Source of the DNA: Paenibacillus sp. SY21-1 | GTDB lineage: Bacteria > Bacillota > Bacilli > Paenibacillales > Paenibacillaceae | Length of the DNA: 64,000 bases | NCBI RefSeq assembly: GCF_005222705.1 | Contig: NZ_STGF01000011.1 | Location: 62,001 to 126,000 of the forward strand | Direction of reading: 5' to 3' | In this document: positions 41,873 to 51,851 of the stretch, piece after piece | Position numbering within the stretch: position 1 is the first letter of the stretch | Layout of the letters: every line of letters starts with the position of its first letter | Position numbers and translations under genes: made by a program | Notes under the pieces: generated by a model | Told to the model about the DNA's origin: nothing | Databases searched by the model: none | The model's input: only the letters and a program-made list of their open reading frames with translations

Positions 41873-42862
41873 TTATCTTGCGAAGGTGTGATTGCCGATC
41901 GTCACAATGACGTCGAGATTGGACCAGAAGGCGCCTTTTGTGACTTTGGGATTAAAAAAGTACAGCGCGTTTTTAACGTTGTTTTTGCCATTTAGCGCAT
42001 CCTTGGCCGCTTGCAGCGCGCTGGCGTTCGGCGTGCTTCTATCCAGCATTCCATTGTGTGCCGGGGGAAATTGCTTGCCGGAATAGACAACGCCTTTGAT
42101 CGTGTCCGGAAAGCGCGAGTCCTTGACGCGATTGAGAATGACGTTGGCTACTCCAAGCTGGCCTTCGTAGGAGGTGCGTCCCGCTTCGATTTGCGAAATA
42201 TTGGCCAGCAGCCTTAAATCCGCATCGGTGAACGGGGTAGCTTTATTCGTCATAATGGAGGGAATCACGACGCGCAGCTTGGCATTTTCCTTGACGTCCG
42301 AGCTGCCTTCAAGTCCGTTTCTCGCAAGCAGCCTGGCTTGGGCGACACCTTGCTCCTTGCTGATGTCAGCAAGGCTGTTGTCTTGCGTCACGACGGCATA
42401 CGGTACGATCGTAATGTTCGCCGTATTCGTGTCGCCGTTCCATTCGAGCGAGCCGTGAAGCATCTCCGCCAGCTCACGAAGCGCTACGTACAGGTTTCCT
42501 TTGTGCATGAACGGCGCTTGCTCCAGCACATACCTTTCGTCATTAAAATAGACAACCGGCACTTCATTGCCGATAACGATCGTATCGCCGAATGAGTTAT
42601 GTATAGTCGCTTCTTCCGTATCTTTGTTCCATTTGTATTGCGCTTTCAGCAAGCCCGAGATTTTTGAAGCGGGAACCAGCAGCTTGCCGTCCTCGATCAG
42701 CAAAGCCTCTTTTATGGATACTGTCTTGTCATTAATCGTAATGCTGGTGCCTTCCGCGGCTTGCGCAGCCGAGACAGAAGACAGGGGACCGACGCACAGC
42801 AGCGCAATAGCCCATAAGCCAATGAGCATCATTCTGCTCCGCAGTCTGAGTTGTTTAATCAT
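41873..42862 (-). CDS. SleB-type cell-wall hydrolase with copper-amine-oxidase-like N-domain
   Basis: ATG 42862, five bases after GGAGG, gives 329 residues; ATG 42880 has no ribosome site. A signal peptide (residues 1-34, ending VSAAQAAEG) is followed by a stalk domain of the amine-oxidase N-terminal type (LLIEDGKLLVPASKISGLL, NLYVALRELAEMLHGSLEWN), then the SleB/CwlJ hydrolase_2 domain (LRLLANISQIEAGRTSYEGQ, GVANVILNRVKDSRFPDTIK, GVVYSGKQFPP). Exported lytic transglycosylase-like enzyme, probably acting on spore cortex or wall. Confidence 0.9.
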   Translation of the reverse strand: MIKQLRLRSRMMLIGLWAIALLCVGPLSSVSAAQAAEGTSITINDKTVSIKEALLIEDGKLLVPASKISGLLKAQYKWNKDTEEATIHNSFGDTIVIGNEVPVVYFNDERYVLEQAPFMHKGNLYVALRELAEMLHGSLEWNGDTNTANITIVPYAVVTQDNSLADISKEQGVAQARLLARNGLEGSSDVKENAKLRVVIPSIMTNKATPFTDADLRLLANISQIEAGRTSYEGQLGVANVILNRVKDSRFPDTIKGVVYSGKQFPPAHNGMLDRSTPNASALQAAKDALNGKNNVKNALYFFNPKVTKGAFWSNLDVIVTIGNHTFAR

Positions 42863-43001
42863 AAGTACCTCCGCATACATGAAATAGATTGTGCTATAAA
42901 TATGGGTATTTATGTCACTCGCTCTTCAGGAAGCATTATATCACGCTTAAAACGGCAGTAGGATTAACGTTTTCACAGAATTCGCCGATGTACAACAAAA
43001 A

Positions 43002-43020
43002 TAGCGCCATTAAGGCGCTA
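43002..43020 (-). terminator. Terminator of the collagen-like gene
   Basis: TAGCGCC-ATTAA-GGCGCTA; on the minus strand the stem is followed by TTTTTG. It ends 78 bp after the collagen-like gene stop. Confidence 0.75.
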
Positions 43021-43097
43021 AAAATAATCAAGAAATGCGGGAATGGCGACCTGAAATCAGGCGCTTGCGGGTGAAGCGGCAAGATGCCATTTCCGCT

Positions 43098-46000
43098 TTA
43101 AGGCGCAATCATTCCATAGGCTTTAAAGCCGGCAAGCGGTCCGATTTCCTGCCACGTGACGCTGCCGTCCGTATTTTGTCCGTTTGCGGCGGCCCAGGCT
43201 GGAGCGGCTGATCCGGTCGTACCCGCCACTGCCGCCTCGTATACCCGTCCCGCGACGACTATGCGCTCTCCTCTGGCCTTTACGGTAGAAGGGCTCCAGA
43301 GAACAGAGCTTGCAAAGCCGGCAGAGATGCAAACCCAGCCTACGTAGCCGCCTGGAACGGGAGCCGCATGGCGGTACGTATCTCCCCTGAACCACTGCCC
43401 CGCCTCAGGCGGCGCCATTCCTTCCTCGCGGGGATCGTAATCGACATAAACGCCGGCTTCGGGAGCAGGCAGCGTCATATTGACAAACACGCTGCGAATG
43501 GAGGCAAACGATTTAATCGCTTTCTTGTTGGTTGGATTATAGTATTGCAACGAGAGGCGTCCGGCGCCGGTATAAACCAGTCTGCATTTTTTAAGGGTAA
43601 GGCTGTTCGTTTGCGGAACGTTGAAATTGTTGGTCAGCAGATAGGCGAAGGCGCTGTTTTTAATCTCGATCAAGCTGTTCAAAACTTCTACCCAGCCGTA
43701 GCCGGAATTAAACTCGGTCTGGAACAGGTACGCGATGGTGTCCGCATTCAGGGTGCAATCGTCCAGTACGGTAACGGGAGCCTCCGCTGGCGTATTGATG
43801 CTTCCGATTTTGATGATCGAATCGGAGAACATGCAGCGAGTAAAGACGGCTGTCCGCTGCTTTTGCGAAAAAATGTGATTGTTCAGCAGCGATTTCTGGA
43901 AACGGCAGCCTGTGAACTGGACCTTTTCGGCGACTGTCGTCTGATTTCTCGTTTCGATCCGTACGTTGAGATTCGTCATGCGCGTATTGTGCAGCTCATA
44001 GGCTCTTAAATAGATTTCACGGGGCACGGCTGGACCCTCGAATGAACAATCCTCAATGCGGTTGGCCAATACGGTCGGGATGCCGCTGAACGAATCGGTC
44101 CACCGGAAATGGTTGCTGCTGCAAATAAATTTGCTGTCGTTCGGCATGCTGAAGCTGCCGGGGTCAATCAGCGTATTGCGTTGAAAATAGACATCGTAGC
44201 CTTCGCCTGCCAGATTGATCGTATTGCTGTAGGCAATCGTATTATTTTCGATATTGACGTGGGCGTATTGCAAATGAGCGGTCATCAGGCCGATTCCGGA
44301 CTGACAGCGGTACAAATAGTTTTCTTTCACATTGGCTGCATGCAGCGAATAAAGATTAATGCCGATGCCGCCCAGATTGTAAAGGTGATTGTTGTGAATT
44401 TCCAGCGTATAGCAGCCTGCCAGAATGCCGTGATGAAGATTATAGAACAGGTTGTTGCGAATAATGCAGTTGTCACCGTAGGAATCCTCTTGATTGATGC
44501 CGTAACGCGTGGAATCCGTGAACAAGGGCTTGCGATCGAGCAGGCCGGTCCCGTCATGGAGGATACAGTTCTGAATCACGTTGTAGTTGCCTCCGAGCGT
44601 AATGCCGCCCCTGTGAATGTTAAAAACCTCGCAGTATTCGACGATGTTGTGATGCGGCGTCAATCCGAATTTCAGCGTAATTTGCATATTTTTTGTCGTG
44701 GAGGTTTCATTGTTGAACACGAGCCGAAATTTTCGGGCCCCTGGAGGAATGGAAATAGGCGTATATATTTTTTTGTTGTCATAGGTGCCGAGATAGGTGT
44801 TGTCGGCCGCATAGTAGACTACGCTTAATTCTTTGTTGTTTATTGCTGTTTGACGGGTATAGCCGGCTCCGCCGACGAGAAAGCTGTCGAATGTTTCCGC
44901 AGGCAGGTTGAGGAGCTGCGACGTTAAGTTTTTGCCGGTAGCGGGAATAAGGGCGCCTGTCTTCCGGTCGACGTCGTTGACGCTCAGCCCAAGCGCGAAT
45001 TCGGCGTATTCAAAAAAGGAAGTGCTGTCAAAGCTTATCGAGTCGCCCATGTAGCTGCTTGCCTTGCAATTGCGGATGGAGCAGCTCGAGGAGCCGCGGA
45101 TGACCTGAATGCCGTAAGTCCATTCCAGCATAGCCTCGGAGGCGACGGCAAAGCTGCGATCGTCCTTGCAGCCGATCAGCACAAGGTTTTTAATATGGGA
45201 ATCCTTCACGCCCTGCAGCTTAATGCTTACTCCGTCTTGACCGTTGGAGAATTTGCCTGGAAAGTTATAATAGTCGGTTGCGTTCGGGCGCGGATCAAAG
45301 GGGGATTTGCTCGTCGAATCGTAAATAACCTTTAGCGTCGAATTGTTAAAATCAATCGTAATGTGGCTTTGCGTGATCGTAATGACGCGGGGGTAGCAAA
45401 TCGGGTATGCGCCTTGAGGCAAAATCAGGTACGTATAGCCTTGCCCCGCTGCCCATTCGATCGCATTGTTTATGCCCTGCACATTCGCGTCCGCCCGCAA
45501 AAAGTCTGCGTTCGTGTACGGCTTGGCGGGAAGGCCTGCCGTAATGCCGAAACGCTCGACCTCAATCGTATAGGTGAGCGTATCCCCGCTGCCTGTGCCT
45601 GCAGCTCCGGGAGGTCCCTGCAAGCCTTGTGGCCCTTGAGGGCCGGTCGGCCCCTGAGCGCCTTGGGCGCCGTATCCTGCCGGCCCTTGTGGCCCTTGAG
45701 GGCCGGTCGGCCCCTGAGCGCCTTGGGCGCCGTTTTGCCCGCGCTCGCCCTGAGGTCCCTGCTGGCCGTTTTGTCCTGCCGGCCCTTGTGGCCCTTGAGG
45801 GCCGGTCGGTCCCTGAGCGCCTTGGGCGCCGTTTTGCCCGCGCTCGCCCTGAGGTCCCTGCTGGCCGTTTTGTCCTGCCGGCCCTTGTGGCCCTTGAGGG
45901 CCGGTCGGCCCCTGAGCGCCTTGGGCGCCGTTTTGCCCGCGCTCGCCTTGAGGTCCCTGAGGTCCTTGCGGACCGGGAGGACCGGTCGGACCCGGCGTAT

Positions 46001-46148
46001 GACTAATGTCTTCGGGGAGAGCCGATACTTTTATCGTTCCCGTCGCTGTATCGTAGAATTGATCGATGATGGTTCGTAGCTCGCTATCGTCAAAAACGCG
46101 GATCAATTGACCATTAATCTCAATGTAACCGTTGTTAGGATCAGCCAT
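43098..46148 (-). CDS. Collagen-like protein with right-handed beta-helix domain
   Basis: 1016 residues. Residues 1-50 form a small N-terminal domain ([20 protein letters not shown]). Residues about 52-185 are Gly-X-Y repeats ([24 protein letters not shown] and so on) including three 33-residue repeats. From about 200 to 900 the sequence has the short, Asn/Ile/Gly-rich coils of a parallel beta-helix with [20 protein letters not shown] and [14 protein letters not shown]. The C-terminal 80 residues ([32 protein letters not shown]) resemble sugar-binding or tail-fibre end domains. No signal peptide. With a sigma-K promoter match, a mother-cell-made spore-surface fibre is likeliest; a phage-type tail spike is the alternative, but no phage genes flank it. 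Confidence 0.85.
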   Translation of the reverse strand: MADPNNGYIEINGQLIRVFDDSELRTIIDQFYDTATGTIKVSALPEDISHTPGPTGPPGPQGPQGPQGERGQNGAQGAQGPTGPQGPQGPAGQNGQQGPQGERGQNGAQGAQGPTGPQGPQGPAGQNGQQGPQGERGQNGAQGAQGPTGPQGPQGPAGYGAQGAQGPTGPQGPQGLQGPPGAAGTGSGDTLTYTIEVERFGITAGLPAKPYTNADFLRADANVQGINNAIEWAAGQGYTYLILPQGAYPICYPRVITITQSHITIDFNNSTLKVIYDSTSKSPFDPRPNATDYYNFPGKFSNGQDGVSIKLQGVKDSHIKNLVLIGCKDDRSFAVASEAMLEWTYGIQVIRGSSSCSIRNCKASSYMGDSISFDSTSFFEYAEFALGLSVNDVDRKTGALIPATGKNLTSQLLNLPAETFDSFLVGGAGYTRQTAINNKELSVVYYAADNTYLGTYDNKKIYTPISIPPGARKFRLVFNNETSTTKNMQITLKFGLTPHHNIVEYCEVFNIHRGGITLGGNYNVIQNCILHDGTGLLDRKPLFTDSTRYGINQEDSYGDNCIIRNNLFYNLHHGILAGCYTLEIHNNHLYNLGGIGINLYSLHAANVKENYLYRCQSGIGLMTAHLQYAHVNIENNTIAYSNTINLAGEGYDVYFQRNTLIDPGSFSMPNDSKFICSSNHFRWTDSFSGIPTVLANRIEDCSFEGPAVPREIYLRAYELHNTRMTNLNVRIETRNQTTVAEKVQFTGCRFQKSLLNNHIFSQKQRTAVFTRCMFSDSIIKIGSINTPAEAPVTVLDDCTLNADTIAYLFQTEFNSGYGWVEVLNSLIEIKNSAFAYLLTNNFNVPQTNSLTLKKCRLVYTGAGRLSLQYYNPTNKKAIKSFASIRSVFVNMTLPAPEAGVYVDYDPREEGMAPPEAGQWFRGDTYRHAAPVPGGYVGWVCISAGFASSVLWSPSTVKARGERIVVAGRVYEAAVAGTTGSAAPAWAAANGQNTDGSVTWQEIGPLAGFKAYGMIAP
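45633..45974 (-). repeat. 99-bp tandem repeats encoding 33-residue collagen units
   Basis: Starts of the same word (GTTTTGCCCGCGCTCGCC) lie at 45732, 45831 and 45930, exactly 99 bp apart, with only third-base differences. Eleven Gly-X-Y triplets per unit. Confidence 0.92.
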
Positions 46149-46185
46149 TGCAATCCCTCATTTCTACAAAATTCTACCTATGCAA

Positions 46186-46213
46186 TAGCATATGATAGAA
46201 GCTAGAGAGATGT
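46186..46213 (-). promoter_or_regulatory. Sigma-K-type promoter of the collagen-like gene
   Basis: Minus strand AC (46213-46212), exactly 17 bp, then CATATGCTA (46194-46186), matching AC-N17-CATANNNTA of the late mother-cell factor SigK. The start codon lies about 38 bp downstream, behind GAGGG. Confidence 0.6.
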
Positions 46214-46245
46214 ATGTGCGCATAACTAATGACTATCACGATAGT

Positions 46246-47250
46246 TCAGGCTTTCGTAATGCCAGGCTGATCATCCCAGATGGTATCGGCAAAACGAATG
46301 GACTGGCCGAACTCGCAGTCAAGGCCGGTTTCATAGGAACGATTGCCGAGGAGGCGAGCGACCTCGCTCCTAAGCTCCAGAACGTTGCCCCGCTGCAAGG
46401 GCTGGGCAGAGCTCGCTGCAGCGCGCAGCCAGGCCAGAATGGCCGCAATAACGGCGATGGCATCCTCCAGCGCGCGATTCCACAGCGTCCACACGCTTTC
46501 AGAATGGTAATGATCCCCGGAAACGGGGTCCAGCCAAGGCTGTTCAGCTGTGTTCAATATATCCAGCTCGGACGCTACGGGCTTGAACACAAACGGCTCG
46601 AGCTGTCCGAAGGTAAGCTTGCGGCGCAAGCCGGTGGGATCGTGGAACAGGCGCTGCGCGGCCGTAAAATCGCGTTTGGCCTCATTCCATTGTCGCCGTG
46701 CGATTTGCGGTGCAAGCTCGGGATAAAACTCCCCGGCGGCAGTCTCGAATGCGTCAATAATCGGCTCCGGAAAGCCGCCTGCCGTGCGAACATGCTTCCA
46801 GGTCGGCGTTTTTGTTGTATCCACGCTCCACAGCTCGGCGGCGATCAGCGTGTCCATCATAATTTCAAAACGTTGATGATCCCATTTGCGAAAGCCCGAT
46901 TTGCTGAAAACGTAAGGGTGGACATGCCTGTCGAGAATGTGGTGCAAAACAAAGCCAAGCGCGTACACCGTTGCGTCATCGGGGTGTTCCCGCGAGACAT
47001 CGCGTCCGGAAACGGCATCGAGCAGCGTCATCAAAACAGGTCCGCAATGCCTATTGTGCATTTCCGTGCCCATTCGGTTGAGAGCGGAGCTTTGCTGCCA
47101 CGGAAGAAACCGGTGATAAAAAAGAAAGTCGGGCCCTTGACACCCTAAATTAAACGTATGGAGGCGGTGATCGCCTTTGCACAATGAAAGCTCGTCAAGG
47201 TGCTTGAGCACTTGCTGTCCAAAAATAAAATGAGCCCACACATTAGGCAT
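46246..47250 (-). CDS. Zinc-dependent phospholipase C family protein
   Basis: 334 residues from ATG 47250 behind GGAGG. Starts MPNVWAHFIFGQQVLKHLDE, followed by GCQGPDFLFYHRF and the metal-ligand-rich VYALGFVLHHILDRHVHPYV, the pattern of the zinc-dependent PLC/S1-like cytoplasmic family found in Bacillales (no signal peptide). Substrate unknown. Immediately downstream on the same strand lies the collagen-like gene with its own promoter. Confidence 0.85.
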   Translation of the reverse strand: MPNVWAHFIFGQQVLKHLDELSLCKGDHRLHTFNLGCQGPDFLFYHRFLPWQQSSALNRMGTEMHNRHCGPVLMTLLDAVSGRDVSREHPDDATVYALGFVLHHILDRHVHPYVFSKSGFRKWDHQRFEIMMDTLIAAELWSVDTTKTPTWKHVRTAGGFPEPIIDAFETAAGEFYPELAPQIARRQWNEAKRDFTAAQRLFHDPTGLRRKLTFGQLEPFVFKPVASELDILNTAEQPWLDPVSGDHYHSESVWTLWNRALEDAIAVIAAILAWLRAAASSAQPLQRGNVLELRSEVARLLGNRSYETGLDCEFGQSIRFADTIWDDQPGITKA

Positions 47251-47468
47251 CTTGCTTCCTCCACGTTTCTACAATTTTTACGCAAATCTTGCAGGCTGCG
47301 ATAAAAAGCTCGCTTGAAAGGTTGGTTTTTCATGCGGTCGTCCTAATTATTAACTAGTTCTTTTGGTTCATATCGTCGAATAATAGTATACTTGTCCTAG
47401 AAAATTAAGTATAATAAAAACAAATCAGACAGAGCGCGAATCATGTCGAGAAGGAGCGGACCTCTTTT

Positions 47469-47930
47469 ATGAAGGCTGAATATATTAACCCATTTCTAGA
47501 ATCTGCAAAGATTGTAATTGAGCAGGTCATCCAGATTCGTCCTGCCACCGGAGAACTTGGTCTGAAGGATATCAAATTTGTAGAAAATTATATTTGGATT
47601 CAGATTGGGATTAATGGGCAAATGAATGGCGACATTGTATTCGGACTCAGCGAGCAGGTAGCTTTGAAGATGGTATCCGCCATGATGGGCGGCTTCGTCA
47701 TTTCAGAAATTGATGAAATCGGTCGAAGCGCGATTTCCGAACTCGGCAATATGATCAGCGGCAACGCCAGCACGATGCTGTTTAATCAAGGCGTTCGGGT
47801 CGACATTACCCCGCCTAAGGTCATTCAATCGGCGCAATCCGCAGGATTTTCAGCTCAAAAGGCGTTGACCGTTCCTCTCATTATGGACGGCATCGGTGAG
47901 CTTGACATCCAAGTTTTAATCGCATCTTAG
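47469..47930 (+). CDS. cheX: CheX-like chemotaxis phosphatase
   Basis: 153 residues of the CheC/CheX fold: YINPFLESAKIVIEQVIQIR, then the single active-site helix SAISELGNMISGNASTML with Glu and Asn (E-x2-N) that dephosphorylate CheY-P, and VPLIMDGIGELDIQVLI. A lone gene, as common for CheX or CheX-like signalling proteins in Paenibacillus. Confidence 0.87.
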   Translation: MKAEYINPFLESAKIVIEQVIQIRPATGELGLKDIKFVENYIWIQIGINGQMNGDIVFGLSEQVALKMVSAMMGGFVISEIDEIGRSAISELGNMISGNASTMLFNQGVRVDITPPKVIQSAQSAGFSAQKALTVPLIMDGIGELDIQVLIAS

Positions 47931-47940
47931 CACAGAAAAT

Positions 47941-47961
47941 GCTCCTGCGGGAGCTTTTTTT
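47941..47961 (+). terminator. Terminator of cheX
   Basis: GCTCC-TGCG-GGAGC followed by seven Ts. Confidence 0.85.
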
Positions 47962-48040
47962 GCGTCTTCACGGCCGATCGGGTACACTTGAGCTATCAGG
48001 CTTGATAGGCGGAGCATATACACCGGCGAATGGGTGATAA

Positions 48041-48817
48041 ATGATGTTAAAGGGGAAAGTGGTGCTGATTTCAGGGGCCTCGAGCGGCATCGGCGCATTG
48101 GCGGCAATCCGGCTTGCCGAACGGGGGGCTGTTCCCGTGCTGACGGGGAGGAACCGGGACAAGCTTGCCGAGATCGCCGGACGCATCAAGGGCGGCTGCT
48201 CCGTTTTTCAAATGGATGTTACGAATACGGATCAGGTACGGCACACGGTTGAAGCGATTATAGCGAAGCACGGCAGAATCGATATTTTGCTGAATAATGC
48301 GGGTTATGGGAAGTTTGAGCGGTTTACGGACATGCCTGTAGACGAATTCGACCAGATGATGGATACGAACTATATGGGCATCGTCAGGTGCACAAAAGCG
48401 GTGATTCCCTACATGCTGCAGCAGGGTGAGGGACAAATCGTGAATATCGCCTCGATGGCGGGCAAGATCGGCTCGGCGAAATCGACAGCCTATACCGCGA
48501 CGAAGCATGCGGTGCTTGGCTTTACCAACTCGCTGAGGATGGAGCTGCGGGAGCATGGCATTCATGTATCCGCAGTAAATCCGGGACCGATCGACACTCC
48601 TTTTTTTGAACTGGCCGACCCATCGGGGACGTATGTAAAAAATGTAAGCTGGTTTATGATGAAGCCTGAATATGTTGTCAAATCAATTCTCCGGGTTATG
48701 GAACGGAAAAAGGATGAGATGGATTTGCCCAAGACGGCATCTATCGGCATAAAGCTCTATCAGCTGCTGCCGCGTACGGTGGACCGCCTGCTTGGGCCTT
48801 GGCTGAACCGCAAATAA
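48041..48817 (+). CDS. Short-chain dehydrogenase/reductase (YqjQ-like)
   Basis: 258 residues. GKVVLISGASSGIGALAAIR is the cofactor loop (TGxxxGxG type), ILLNNAGYGKF the NNAG motif, and VNIASMAGKIGS with AYTATKHAVLGF supplies Ser, Tyr-x3-Lys. The extended C-terminal substrate part ends LLGPWLNRK. Start at ATG 48041 or 48044; both have only GGGTGA nearby. Substrate unknown. The helicase gene follows 26 bp later. Confidence 0.9.
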   Translation: MMLKGKVVLISGASSGIGALAAIRLAERGAVPVLTGRNRDKLAEIAGRIKGGCSVFQMDVTNTDQVRHTVEAIIAKHGRIDILLNNAGYGKFERFTDMPVDEFDQMMDTNYMGIVRCTKAVIPYMLQQGEGQIVNIASMAGKIGSAKSTAYTATKHAVLGFTNSLRMELREHGIHVSAVNPGPIDTPFFELADPSGTYVKNVSWFMMKPEYVVKSILRVMERKKDEMDLPKTASIGIKLYQLLPRTVDRLLGPWLNRK

Positions 48818-48843
48818 ACCGCAAGTTGAGAGAGGACAGAAGG

Positions 48844-50334
48844 ATGAGCCATATAAAGGTATCATGGAATGAAATCGGCATTAAGGATGCCGTCATTAAA
48901 AAGCTTGAGCAAGCGGGAATTGCCGAACCGACCGAGGTCCAGGCCGAGACTATCCCCATTCTGCTCGGCGGAAGCGACGTGTCTGCGCGATCCCAGACAG
49001 GAACGGGCAAAACGCTGGCATATTTGCTGCCTCTCCTGCAGAAGCTGAACGCCTACTCGAACGAGGTGCAGGGCGTCATTCTGGCTCCTACCCAGGAGCT
49101 GGCCATGCAGATTGTGCGCGTCGCGGAAACCTACGGCGAACCGCTGGGCATTCGCGTTCAGCAATTGATTGGCGGGGCTGCCATGAAGCGCCAGATTGAG
49201 AAGCTCAAGCTGAAGCCGCAGCTTGTAATCGGCACGCCGGGGCGTATTCACGAGCTGCTGAAGCTGCGCAAGCTGCGTTTGCAGGATGTGAAAGCCGTTG
49301 TGATCGACGAGGCGGATCAGGTGTTTAATCTTGGCTCCACCAAAGAGGTGGAGACGATTCTGTTCGCCATGGGGCGTACAAGGCAAATTGCATTTTTCTC
49401 TGCGACGTACCCTGACGAGATGATCAGGTTCGAGGGACGCTGGATGAACAATCCGACCCGGATTCAGATTACGCCGGAGCACCGTGTGTCGGAGACGATT
49501 ACCAATTATTTTGTCGTCAGCGACAGACGGGACAAGACCGATACGGCACGCAAGCTGGTACGGCTGCTTAATCCATCCTCCGCGCTGCTGTTTTTGAACG
49601 ATACGGACAATATTGCGAATTGGGAAGCTAAGCTGAGCTATGAGGGCTTTACGGTCGAGGCTTTATACGGAGATGCGGACAAGCAGCGCCGCGCGGCAAC
49701 GCTTGCCCGCTTTCGCGACGGGCGCTGCCAGCTGCTGCTGGCAACGGATGTGGCGGCAAGGGGAATCGATATTGAAGGCTTGCCGCTTGTGCTGCAGCTT
49801 GATCCGGCCGCTGATGCGGATCATTATGTCCACCGTGCAGGCCGGACGGGCCGCATGGGACGTACGGGTACCGTGATTACGATTATTACGCCGCAGGAAC
49901 GGTTCATCATGGAGAAGTTCCGCAAGCAGCTCGGCATTGCGCTTGAAGAACGAACGATGTTCAAGGGCAAGCTTTTGACCGATGAGCAGCTGAGCGAGGC
50001 GACCCGTCACAAGCCGGATCGCACGGGCAAGCCCGCCGTCCGCAAAAACGAGGCCGAAGCGGAGCGCCGCACGGTCGGTGAAGATTCGCGCCGCGGCAAG
50101 GTCGCGCGCATTTCCGAAGCGCCCGCTCGTTCGGAGCGGGCGCTGGACAACCGCGGAGCGGCAAGCTCAGAGCGTCGCTCCGACCTAGAGCCAGAAGCCA
50201 TGCGAAACGCAAAGCCGGGCGGTCAGGCCAAGCAGAAGCCTGCCTCTCAGCCAAAGGCCGCTCGCAAAAGCGAAGGCAAAAACAAAGGCGCGCCAAAATG
50301 GCTGAAGGCCAAGCGCGAGGAAAACAAATCTTAA
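48844..50334 (+). CDS. DEAD-box RNA helicase
   Basis: ATG 48844 gives 496 residues. Motifs: Q motif region GIAEPTEVQAETIPILLGG, I SQTGTGKT, Ia APTQELA, Ib TPGR, II DEAD (VVIDEADQVF), III SAT, IV LLFLNDTDN, V TDVAARGID, VI HRAGRTGRMGR. The last 125 residues are a Lys/Arg/Ala/Gln-rich disordered tail typical of CshA/CsdA-type helicases for ribosome assembly or mRNA decay at low temperature. Confidence 0.95.
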   Translation: MSHIKVSWNEIGIKDAVIKKLEQAGIAEPTEVQAETIPILLGGSDVSARSQTGTGKTLAYLLPLLQKLNAYSNEVQGVILAPTQELAMQIVRVAETYGEPLGIRVQQLIGGAAMKRQIEKLKLKPQLVIGTPGRIHELLKLRKLRLQDVKAVVIDEADQVFNLGSTKEVETILFAMGRTRQIAFFSATYPDEMIRFEGRWMNNPTRIQITPEHRVSETITNYFVVSDRRDKTDTARKLVRLLNPSSALLFLNDTDNIANWEAKLSYEGFTVEALYGDADKQRRAATLARFRDGRCQLLLATDVAARGIDIEGLPLVLQLDPAADADHYVHRAGRTGRMGRTGTVITIITPQERFIMEKFRKQLGIALEERTMFKGKLLTDEQLSEATRHKPDRTGKPAVRKNEAEAERRTVGEDSRRGKVARISEAPARSERALDNRGAASSERRSDLEPEAMRNAKPGGQAKQKPASQPKAARKSEGKNKGAPKWLKAKREENKS

Positions 50335-50445
50335 AAACTTTTTTTGAAGCCACCCTCTTAAATCGATCGACTTCCTCCGAAACCTATGAGCGAAGTTGGA
50401 AACATGCGGCAAATCCGCAATCGACAAAGGAGAGTGGCTTTCTTG

Positions 50446-51687
50446 ATGAATCACAAACTATGGAAAAAGACGGCAATATCCTCGCTTGCGTTGTTAATGC
50501 TGGCGGGTGGGGCGACATCCGCATTCGCGGACGGAGGAAAGGGAAACAACGGGCGCAACGAAGGACGCCAAAGCGACAAGGGACGCCAGGAGGATAAGAA
50601 GGAACGCGGCGGCAAAAACAACGGGCATAAGGTCACTTGGAACTTTAAGGACGAAGATGATTTCAAATGGGCGATGGAATACATTATGCGTCTTGCCTCC
50701 AAGGGCGTGTTCAACGGTTACGATGACGGCACGTTCAAGCCTTCGCAAACGATTAGCCGTATCGAAACGCTGACGGCGGCCGTACGGCTGATGGGACTGC
50801 GAGAAGAGGCCGAGTCTGCGAAGGAAGCGGGTACGGAGCTGCAATTCCGAGATGCCGAAAAAATTGTCAAAAAGTATCCATGGGCAGTCGGTTATGTGGC
50901 CGTAGCGGTGGAGAACGATCTGTTCGCTGAAACGGAAAGCGAGGTCAAACCGGAAGCGCCTGCGACTCGTCTATGGTCGACGATTCTGCTTATAAAAGCG
51001 CTTAAGCTGGAAGATGAAGCGAAGGCGCTGAACAATACAAAGCTGGATTTTGCGGATGCCAAGGAAATTCCGGCAGGCTCTGTCGGCTATGTGGCGCTTG
51101 CGTTGCAAAAAGGCATTATCGCCGGTTACGCGGACAAGCACGGCAACAAAACGTTCCGTCCAAACCAGCCTGTAACCCGCGCTGAGCTGGCTGCTTTGCT
51201 GGACCGGACCGATACGGAAATGCCAAATCACGATAACCAGGCGATTACAGGCAGCCTGAAAGCGGCGTCGGCCAATGGAAGCATTACCGTCGTAAAAGCT
51301 GATAAAAGCGAGCTGACGCTTGCGCTTGACGCCAATGTATTTATTTTCCGCGGCGACCGCAAGGCGCCGGTGAGCGAGCTCCGCGCTGGCGATGAGGTGC
51401 TGGTGCGCACTTATCAGAACAAAGTTGTTTTCATCGAAGTGACAAAGGCGGCGGCGGAGACGGTTTCCTTCGACCAGACCGGGACAGTGCATTCGTTGAC
51501 CTTTAACGCGCAGGCCAAGCTGTCGGCAGTGTCGCTAACAAGGACAGAAAACGGGCAAACCGACGTTCTGATCTACCATGTTGATCCTGGCGTAACGATT
51601 TCCGGGGATGCTTCGCTGCTGAAGGCGGGCCAGCAAATCCAGGTAAAAGGCGAGAACGGAGTCGTTAAAGCGATTATCATTAAATAG
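50446..51687 (+). CDS. Secreted SLH-domain protein
   Basis: ATG 50446 (TTG 50443 possible) behind AAAGGAGAG gives 413 residues. Signal peptide residues 1-29 (AISSLALLMLAGGATSAFA), a charged linker rich in Asn, Gly, Lys, Arg, then SLH repeats (RLASKGVFNGYDDGTFKPSQ with ISRIETLTAAVRLM; ALQKGIIAGYADKHGNKTFR with VTRAELAALLDR), then a beta-rich C-terminal domain of about 130 residues. SLH domains bind pyruvylated wall polymer. Confidence 0.9.
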   Translation: MNHKLWKKTAISSLALLMLAGGATSAFADGGKGNNGRNEGRQSDKGRQEDKKERGGKNNGHKVTWNFKDEDDFKWAMEYIMRLASKGVFNGYDDGTFKPSQTISRIETLTAAVRLMGLREEAESAKEAGTELQFRDAEKIVKKYPWAVGYVAVAVENDLFAETESEVKPEAPATRLWSTILLIKALKLEDEAKALNNTKLDFADAKEIPAGSVGYVALALQKGIIAGYADKHGNKTFRPNQPVTRAELAALLDRTDTEMPNHDNQAITGSLKAASANGSITVVKADKSELTLALDANVFIFRGDRKAPVSELRAGDEVLVRTYQNKVVFIEVTKAAAETVSFDQTGTVHSLTFNAQAKLSAVSLTRTENGQTDVLIYHVDPGVTISGDASLLKAGQQIQVKGENGVVKAIIIK

Positions 51688-51710
51688 CGCATATGCAGCT
51701 TTGCAAGTCC

Positions 51711-51756
51711 AAGCTTTTCCATGAAGGCCTTGAGCCGAATTGGAAAAGCTTTTTTG
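51711..51756 (+). terminator. Terminator of the SLH gene
   Basis: AAGCTTTTCCA (51711-51721) pairs with TGGAAAAGCTT (51741-51751), followed by TTTTG. Confidence 0.85.
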
Positions 51757-51851
51757 TGCGTTCTTGAGAGACTGCTTTTGATATTCGCTTTGCAATTCGT
51801 TATGCTTGTAGAGGAGTATACAATCTATTACATATAAATGAAGGTGAAGCG

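Noticed and set aside
45363..46079. Plus-strand frames with repeated [14 protein letters not shown] peptides
   Set aside because: Antisense of the collagen repeats.
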